From Acidobacteriota bacterium (GTDB taxonomy: Bacteria; Acidobacteriota; Terriglobia; Bryobacterales; JACQDG01), in NCBI GenBank assembly GCA_016201185.1, contig JACQDG010000497.1, positions 1-5,061 of the forward strand: a stretch of 5,061 bases of DNA. The letters run 5' to 3'. Positions 1 through 3,678 of this stretch are shown piece by piece. Positions within the stretch are counted from its first letter, which is position 1; each line of letters begins with the position of its first letter. Below the pieces are notes generated by a model, which did no database searches, was not told the origin of the DNA, and saw only the letters and a program-made list of their open reading frames with translations. Made by a program: the position numbers and the translations under genes.

Positions 1-57
1 GATATTCCGGTATTGCGAGAGTGTTACGGCACGGCTCATAAGTCTGTTAAGAAACTG

Positions 58-102
58 GATCGTGGAACGTGGAAAAACCCTCCGAACCTCGGGCCCACGA
101 TC
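58..102. repeat. 8-bp inverted repeat bracketing rpsG 3' region
   Basis: GATCGTGG at 58-65 is the exact reverse complement of CCACGATC at 95-102. The loop is 29 nt and contains a smaller CCGA/TCGG hairpin at 82-92. The right arm overlaps the first heptamer of the tandem array. It could fold in the transcript downstream of rpsG, but no clear T-tract follows the outer stem, so I do not call a terminator. Confidence 0.6.
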
Positions 103-124
103 GACGATCTACGATCTACGATCC
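97..124. repeat. Four tandem heptamers ACGATCN
   Basis: Four consecutive 7-bp units start at 97, 104, 111 and 118. They read ACGATCG, ACGATCT, ACGATCT and ACGATCC, so only the last base varies. Each unit carries a GATC. The array ends 3 nt from the rpsG stop codon and would lie in the 3' untranslated part of the rpsG transcript. A second two-unit heptamer repeat (CGTGGAA at 61-67 and 68-74) sits nearby. This is seen directly; any function is unknown. Confidence 0.9.
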
Positions 125-127
125 TCC

Positions 128-598
128 TTACCATCGGTAATGCGCAAACGCTTTGTTCGCCTCCGCCATGCGGTGTACGTCGTCCTTCTTCTTGATGGCC
201 CCGCCGCGGCTGTTGGCGGCGTCGAGCAGCTCGGCGGTCAGCTTTTCCTTCATGCCCTTCTCGGCCCGCCCGCGGGCGTTCAGGATCAACCAGCGGATGG
301 CCAGGCTGGTGCGCCGGGCCTGGGGCACCTCCACCGGCACCTGGTAGTTGGCCCCGCCCACGCGCCGGGTCTTCACCTCCAGCACCGGCTTGCAGTTCTC
401 CACCGCCTTCTTGAAAACCTTCAGCGGGTCGTCGTTGGCCCGCTCCTGCAAGCCCTTCATGGAGTCGTAAAAGATCCCCTGGGCGACGGATTTCTTGCCG
501 TCCCACATCATCGAGCAGATGAATTTCTCCACTAGCGTCGAGTTGTAGACCGGGTCCGCCAGGACCTCCCGCCGTTCAATGTTCCCTTTGCGTGGCAT
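128..598 (-). CDS. rpsG: 30S ribosomal protein S7 (uS7)
   Basis: S7 is the primary assembly protein of the 30S head. It binds the 3' major domain of 16S rRNA and contacts the E-site tRNA and mRNA exit region. The 156-residue product matches the usual bacterial length. It opens with MPRKGNIERRE, has the conserved run VENCKPVLEVKTRRVGGANYQVPVEV in the middle (about residues 66-91, quoted here only as a block location), and ends in the typical AFAHYRW. The ATG at 596-598 has a GGAG 9 nt upstream (608-611) and the stop is TAA at 128-130. It lies 26 nt downstream of rpsL on the same strand, the classic str-operon order. In E. coli S7 represses its own operon by binding the rpsL-rpsG junction; whether this 26-nt junction does that cannot be seen. 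No defects are visible. Confidence 0.98.
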   Translation of the reverse strand: MPRKGNIERREVLADPVYNSTLVEKFICSMMWDGKKSVAQGIFYDSMKGLQERANDDPLKVFKKAVENCKPVLEVKTRRVGGANYQVPVEVPQARRTSLAIRWLILNARGRAEKGMKEKLTAELLDAANSRGGAIKKKDDVHRMAEANKAFAHYRW

Positions 599-624
599 CT
601 CTTTTCTCTCCGCGCGTCTCCGCG

Positions 625-999
625 TCAGGCCTTGGGCCGCTTCGCCCCGTACTTGCTGCGCGCCTGCTTGCGGTCAGCCACTCCGGCCGTGTCCAGCGTC
701 CCGCGGATCACGTGGTACCGCACGCCGGGCAGGTCCTTCACGCGCCCGCCCCGGATCAGCACGATGGAGTGTTCCTGCAAGTTGTGGCCGACGCCCGGAA
801 TGTAGGTGGTCACCTAGATCCCGTTGGTCAGCCGCACCCGCGCCACCTTTCGCAGCGCCGAATTCGGTTTCTTCGGCGTCGAGGTGTACACGCGCGTGCA
901 TACCCCCCGCTTTTGCGGGCAGCTTTCGAGCGCCGGGCTCCCCGTCTTCCAATGCGGGGGCCGCCGCCCCAGGCGCACCAGTTGATTAAACGTCGGCAC
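625..999 (-). pseudogene. rpsL: 30S ribosomal protein S12 (uS12), interrupted by in-frame TAG at codon 62
   Basis: S12 sits at the 30S decoding centre and governs accuracy; it is the target of streptomycin-resistance mutations. Reading through the stop gives 124 residues, exactly the family length. Visible blocks are MPTFNQLVR at the start, CPQKRGVCTRVYT, TPKKPNSALRKVARVRLTNG, then GHNLQEHS, IRGGRVKDLPGVRYH and the end RSKYGAKRPKA. The streptomycin-site lysines K43 and K88 and the aspartate D89 (the RimO methylthiolation site in E. coli) are present. Codon 62 (814-816), normally Glu in NG(F/I)EVT, is TAG instead of GAG, a single G-to-T change. No other damage is visible. Start is GTG (997-999) with GAGG 7 nt upstream; the natural stop is TGA. 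Options are a sequencing or assembly error, a very recent pseudogene with another rpsL elsewhere, or suppressed/recoded UAG. Identity is certain; functional status is not. Confidence 0.93.
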
Positions 1000-1026
1000 G
1001 AATTTCCCTCTCCCCGCTCCTTGTCA

Positions 1027-1045
1027 GGCGCGCACAAAGCGCGCC
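1027..1045 (-). promoter_or_regulatory. Perfect 7-bp GC hairpin just upstream of the rpsL ribosome-binding site
   Basis: GGCGCGC (1027-1033) and GCGCGCC (1039-1045) form a perfect inverted repeat with a 5-nt loop. On the rpsL strand the hairpin ends 27 nt before the GTG start, leaving the purine-rich GGGGAGAGGG (1006-1015) single-stranded. No T-tract follows on either strand, so it is not an intrinsic terminator. It could act as an mRNA 5' structure, a protein-binding site or part of a larger fold. Confidence 0.5.
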
Positions 1046-1221
1046 CCAAGAATCGGCGCCGTCGAATGTGTTTCCGTACAGGTTGAAACCACGCCGCCCT
1101 ATCTCGGCCCGCCCTGTATTGCGGAGCCGGCCTTTTTCGGCGGCGAATGGTGAAGGCAGCCCACGCTTGAGCCACCCTCAATTGCGAGGAATACTACTCT
1201 GGACGGCCCATGCCGCTTCCC

Positions 1222-1283
1222 CGACTCTTATGTCGAGGCGGCCTCGGGGCCGGCTGCCGGCCGAGTCCCGATCCGTTCGGGAC
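1222..1283. repeat. Cluster of stem-loops in the rpsL leader
   Basis: Four inverted repeats are packed into 62 nt: CGAC/GTCG (1222-1225/1232-1235), GAGG/CCTC (1235-1238/1242-1245), GGCCGG-CTG-CCGGCC (1248-1262) and GTCCCGA-TCCGT-TCGGGAC (1265-1283). The last two have perfect stems of 6 and 7 bp. CCTC at 1242-1245 can pair with GAGG upstream, or its CTC with GAG at 1263-1265, so alternative folds exist. Seen directly; an attenuator role is only inferred. It may equally be a dispersed GC-rich intergenic palindrome. Confidence 0.55.
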
Positions 1284-1324
1284 GGTTGCACAGCAGCAGA
1301 AGACCTCACTCGCCAATCCTTTTT

Positions 1325-1354
1325 ACTGTAATCAATTAGCTTTCGTTATGTCAA
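1325..1354 (-). promoter_or_regulatory. Candidate sigma70-type promoter for rpsL-rpsG
   Basis: On the minus strand a perfect -35 hexamer TTGACA (1349-1354) is followed after 18 nt by TACAGT (1325-1330), matching four of six -10 positions. The spacer is AT-rich against a GC-rich background. It lies 37 nt beyond the glycosyltransferase stop codon and about 325 nt before the rpsL start. It would give the str genes their own transcript, independent of the upstream gene. The predicted transcription start is near 1318. Confidence 0.55.
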
Positions 1355-1390
1355 GCGCGGGAAAAGTTAATAATTCCGCTCCCTCTTCTT

Positions 1391-3076
1391 TCACCAGTAG
1401 CGCGGCAGCCGGGGCCGTGCCGGCGCCCCTACAGGGCCGGCCCGAGCCAGAAGAAAGAACCGCTCGGGGGTTCCCGGCGCGATGTCGTGGGTCGATTTCA
1501 CCAGCGGCCCGACGACGCTCCGCATCTCGACCGGCAGATAAAAGTCACTCTGCGGATGAGTCTGGATGACCTGCAGTACGTCCTCCACCGACCCGGCCAC
1601 AATGGCCGTGCCCATCGATTCGGCCGAATCGAGCTTCCAGGCCTGCATCCGTCGCCAAAACGGTTCCGCCCCTTGGTCTAGCGCGTTGAACTGCTCCGAG
1701 CTCATCGTGATTCCCAGGTAGACAAAATGGGGTCCGTAGCCCTCGAACCGCTGCAGCGAATCGATGAAGCAATACCGCACGTGCGGCAGGGGCAGCACCG
1801 CGGAGTAAAAATCCTCGTCCGAGGAGACCACGATCAGCTCGTTGGGCCGCCATCGCTCACAATAGGCCCGTAGCGCCGTCGCCGAGGGGGACGGATTCCC
1901 GCCCGCAAAGTCGAGTCCCCACGGCGGAGCGGCGTGGTACCCCTTCACGAAAAACACCGCGCCCAGCACGGCCAGGACGATCGCTTGCCGGCCCCTGGCG
2001 AACAACGGGCCATACCCCGCTGCCAGGATGCACAGCGCAGGGATCAGCGGCAAAAGATAGTGCAGATTCCGATACCGGAAGGCCACCAGGGAGCCGCCGG
2101 CCACCAGAATCCAGGAAACCAGCAGGACTGGCCGAACTCCCTCCCTCCTGCGCGCCGCCACCCACAGGCCCGGCGCGGCCGCCACCACGAAAACACAAAG
2201 CACGGGATCGGTCAGCGCCAGCCGCTTGACATAAAACCAAAGCTGGCCTTCCTGCGAGGTCTGCGACGGGGGGTTCACGCCAAAGCCGAAGATTTGAAGC
2301 TTGAGGTACTCCGCCCAGAACCATTCCGGGTGCACGACCGCCTGGTAAAGATGCCACGGCAGGGCGAGCGCGGCGATCAACAGGCCGGCCTCCACGAAAC
2401 GCCGCAAGGACGGCCGCGGGCCGCCGCGAGCCAGTCCGCAATAAACCAGCCAGATCAAAGGCGGCAGCAGCCCGGCGATGCTCTTGGTCATCAGCGCCGC
2501 GGCGGTGAAGAGCCCGAAGCCCAGGAAATTCCAGCGCCCGGCAAGCGTGGGATCGCGGGCCAGGCAGGAAACGGCGGCGACAATCGAGGCCGCCAGCAAG
2601 GCGTCGGTCTGGTTGATACGCGAATAAGTGTGCCAGAGATTGTTCGAGACCAGAAGGATCGCCGCCCCCGCTGCCGCGGCGCCGGAACGGACCCGCCAAA
2701 CCCAGGAAAAAACCAGCGTCGCCGCCAGGGCCCCGGCCAGCAGGACCGGCAGGCGCAGGGCCCACAGCGAGACCCCGAACGCTTTCATCGTCAGCCCGGC
2801 CAGCCATAGCAGCAGCGGAGGTTTGTATAAGAAATACCGGCCCAGGAACTTCGGCGTCAGCCAATCGCCTCCCCTCGCCATCCGGATGGCCGCGTGGCTG
2901 TAGACCGACTCATCCTGCGCCCGGATCCTGCTGACCGGATCGGTGTAGGCGCTGGCAATGATGCTCTTTTGTATGCCGAAAGAAAGGCCCGCCATGGACA
3001 GCAGAAACACCGCCATCAGCGGCCGCCGGCGAACACGGTTTTGCCCTGGCAGATCAGTGGAGCACACCCGGTCCAT
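1391..3076 (-). CDS. ArnT/PMT-type polytopic membrane glycosyltransferase (GT-C fold)
   Basis: This 561-residue protein resembles the ArnT/dolichyl-phosphate-mannose mannosyltransferase superfamily (PMT_2-like). Such enzymes transfer a sugar from a polyprenyl-phosphate donor to a lipid or protein on the outer face of the inner membrane. One hydrophobic helix is at about 20-40. Then comes the first periplasmic loop with the acidic pair D55-E56 in QDESVY, the expected catalytic acid position, and the family motif K84-P85-P86. About ten more hydrophobic segments run to about residue 385, including an RINQTDALL block at 152-160. The last ~170 residues are a soluble C-terminal domain that I cannot name. 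The ATG at 3076 is supported by GGGAG 6 nt upstream (3083-3087). A later Met21 would leave the first helix less complete. Stop is TGA. It stands alone, so the sugar and acceptor cannot be inferred. Confidence 0.85.
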   Translation of the reverse strand: MDRVCSTDLPGQNRVRRRPLMAVFLLSMAGLSFGIQKSIIASAYTDPVSRIRAQDESVYSHAAIRMARGGDWLTPKFLGRYFLYKPPLLLWLAGLTMKAFGVSLWALRLPVLLAGALAATLVFSWVWRVRSGAAAAGAAILLVSNNLWHTYSRINQTDALLAASIVAAVSCLARDPTLAGRWNFLGFGLFTAAALMTKSIAGLLPPLIWLVYCGLARGGPRPSLRRFVEAGLLIAALALPWHLYQAVVHPEWFWAEYLKLQIFGFGVNPPSQTSQEGQLWFYVKRLALTDPVLCVFVVAAAPGLWVAARRREGVRPVLLVSWILVAGGSLVAFRYRNLHYLLPLIPALCILAAGYGPLFARGRQAIVLAVLGAVFFVKGYHAAPPWGLDFAGGNPSPSATALRAYCERWRPNELIVVSSDEDFYSAVLPLPHVRYCFIDSLQRFEGYGPHFVYLGITMSSEQFNALDQGAEPFWRRMQAWKLDSAESMGTAIVAGSVEDVLQVIQTHPQSDFYLPVEMRSVVGPLVKSTHDIAPGTPERFFLLARAGPVGAPARPRLPRYW

Positions 3077-3082
3077 TTCAAG

Positions 3083-3087
3083 CTCCC
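3083..3087 (-). promoter_or_regulatory. Ribosome-binding site fixing the glycosyltransferase start
   Basis: GGGAG on the minus strand lies 6 nt before the ATG at 3074-3076. This favours that start over the in-frame Met codon 20 residues later. A weak -10-like TATGCT occurs a little further upstream (3108-3113), but no -35 match stands at the right distance. Confidence 0.55.
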
Positions 3088-3163
3088 GGCCGATGCGGGA
3101 TCTTGAGCATACCTCGATACGGCTCGCGCCGGCTCACCGCGCCGCGCTTGCCGGCCCGGCGCC

Positions 3164-3430
3164 ATGAATGACAGCGGCATGATTCTCGGTCGACTCCAGG
3201 ACCAGATCGGCAGCATTCTTAGGCGAGGCACCGAGTCGCACTTGAGCCGATACGATTATCTGCAACGGCGCTTGGGCTCCACCAACGTCGCTATAGATTC
3301 GGAGTACCGCTCTACGTTCAATGGCTACTACAGAATGCAGCGCCGGAGCAAAGACTGGGCTCGCACCGGTCGCGCCAAGGCAGTTCCAGCGGAGGAGGTA
3401 GCGAAGAAGGCGGAAAGCCTGTTCCGGTGA
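3164..3430 (+). pseudogene. Chimeric 88-codon ORF: N-terminal fragment of an uncharacterised protein joined to an antitoxin tail
   Basis: The ORF looks like two broken genes fused in frame. Residues 1 to about 65 include the block SRYDYLQRRLG, then NVAIDSEYRSTFNGYYRMQR and RSKDW. From memory this resembles the start of a larger uncharacterised protein family (about 200 residues) in which FNGYYRMQRR..W is followed by further conserved sequence, missing here. From about residue 66 the frame reads ARTGRAKAVPAEEVAKKAES, then LFR and stop. That matches the C-terminal end of addiction-module component antitoxins (PF09720-like), where a short G-x-A/V-K-x-V/I-P-x-E-E-V motif precedes the last residues. 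The final TGA overlaps by 4 nt (GTGA) the start of a toxin remnant, the usual coupling in such modules. No clear ribosome-binding site precedes the ATG. The antitoxin body is absent, so function is unlikely. Whether the ORF is expressed is unknown. Confidence 0.6.
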
Positions 3431-3632
3431 TCCCCGTCAAGTACCACGAGGCCGCCGAGGTCATGCCCGGTATCCGCAGGCGTATCCTCCTGAAGTTCCG
3501 TTACTCGCTGAGGTCTACACGATTCAGAAGGATAGCTTGTTGATACTCGCCGTGGCGCACCATAGCCGCCGGCCTGGCTATTGGGTCGGTCGCGTCAGCC
3601 CAACCCAGGATGAGAAGCAAGGCAGCGCCTAG
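3427..3632 (+). pseudogene. Remnant of a RelE/ParE-type toxin (internal deletion plus frameshift)
   Basis: The frame opens at GTG 3427 with MIPVKYHEAAEV, a typical ParE-superfamily N-terminus. It then jumps at 3463 directly to PGIRRRILLKFRYSL, which belongs near the second half of the toxin, so about 40 residues are missing. At 3511-3512 two extra bases (AG) break the frame. Skipping them gives SL-VYTIQKDSLLILAVAHHS, then RRPGYWVGRV, the conserved C-terminal core of the family, and a short tail to TAG (3630-3632). Intact relatives have about 95-100 residues; here about 57 core residues remain. Unshifted translation ends early at a TGA near 3538. Such toxins are RNases or gyrase poisons neutralised by the upstream antitoxin. 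Both partners are broken here, so the module is dead. The frameshift alone could be a sequencing error; the deletion is unlikely to be. Confidence 0.82.
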
Positions 3633-3653
3633 GGCCTAAATGGGAAGCAAGGC
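3610..3653. repeat. 14-bp direct repeat ATGRGAAGCAAGGC spanning the toxin-remnant stop
   Basis: ATGAGAAGCAAGGC (3610-3623) and ATGGGAAGCAAGGC (3640-3653) differ at one base and start 30 nt apart. The first copy is inside the toxin-remnant tail and the second just beyond its TAG stop. They look like a small local duplication or a footprint left by the rearrangement that damaged this locus. No flanking element is recognisable. Confidence 0.6.
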
Positions 3654-3678
3654 GTTGATGTCCCGCCGGGCACCACGC

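Larger units (their letters stand above)
1..127. other. Gene-free stretch downstream of rpsG
   Basis: No credible coding sequence is seen here. In most str operons fusA follows rpsG on the same strand, but no fusA start is visible within these 127 nt, so it is either further left or absent. On the minus strand a short hairpin (CCGA-GGT-TCGG, 82-92) is followed by AGGG and five T residues, which is weakly terminator-like, but a 4-bp stem is too short to call. The stretch also contains two sets of 7-bp tandem repeats, listed separately. Confidence 0.6.
1000..1324 (-). other. Long structured leader of the rpsL-rpsG transcript (gene-free stretch)
   Basis: There is no recognisable gene between rpsL and the glycosyltransferase stop at 1391. 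If the promoter at 1325-1354 drives rpsL, about 320 nt are transcribed before the S12 start. The stretch contains stem-loops at 1222-1235, 1235-1245, 1248-1262, 1265-1283 and 1027-1045. A 43-codon GTG-initiated frame (1178-1309, minus strand) has an AAGGA motif 7 nt upstream, but its Arg-rich sequence mostly reflects the palindromes and I do not call it a gene. Leader-based control is inferred from structure only; I do not recognise a known RNA family here. Confidence 0.4.

Noticed and set aside
62..535. 157-codon plus-strand frame opposite rpsG
   Set aside because: It is antisense to an unmistakable S7 gene and resembles no protein.
625..813. The second half of rpsL as an independent 62-residue gene
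   Set aside because: It aligns exactly with S12 residues 63-124 and has no good ribosome-binding site of its own. I treat it as part of one interrupted gene.
828..1181. 117-codon minus-strand frame overlapping the rpsL 5' half and leader
   Set aside because: It reads rpsL in the wrong frame, is Arg-rich and has no family resemblance; the conserved S12 residues are in the other frame.
1356..1386. Terminator for the glycosyltransferase gene
   Set aside because: Only an imperfect stem (GCGGAA against TTCCCGC, with a bulge) is visible, and no T-tract follows. It also abuts the candidate rpsL promoter.
1934..2809. 291-codon plus-strand frame opposite the glycosyltransferase
   Set aside because: It is Gln/Arg/Pro-rich, lacks recognisable motifs and is fully antisense to a well-supported gene.
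1857..2864. 335-codon frame on the minus strand inside the glycosyltransferase gene
   Set aside because: It is a shifted reading of a GC-rich gene: low-complexity Ala/Gly/Arg/Pro sequence with no family features, while the 561-residue frame has clear membrane segments and the DE and KPP motifs.
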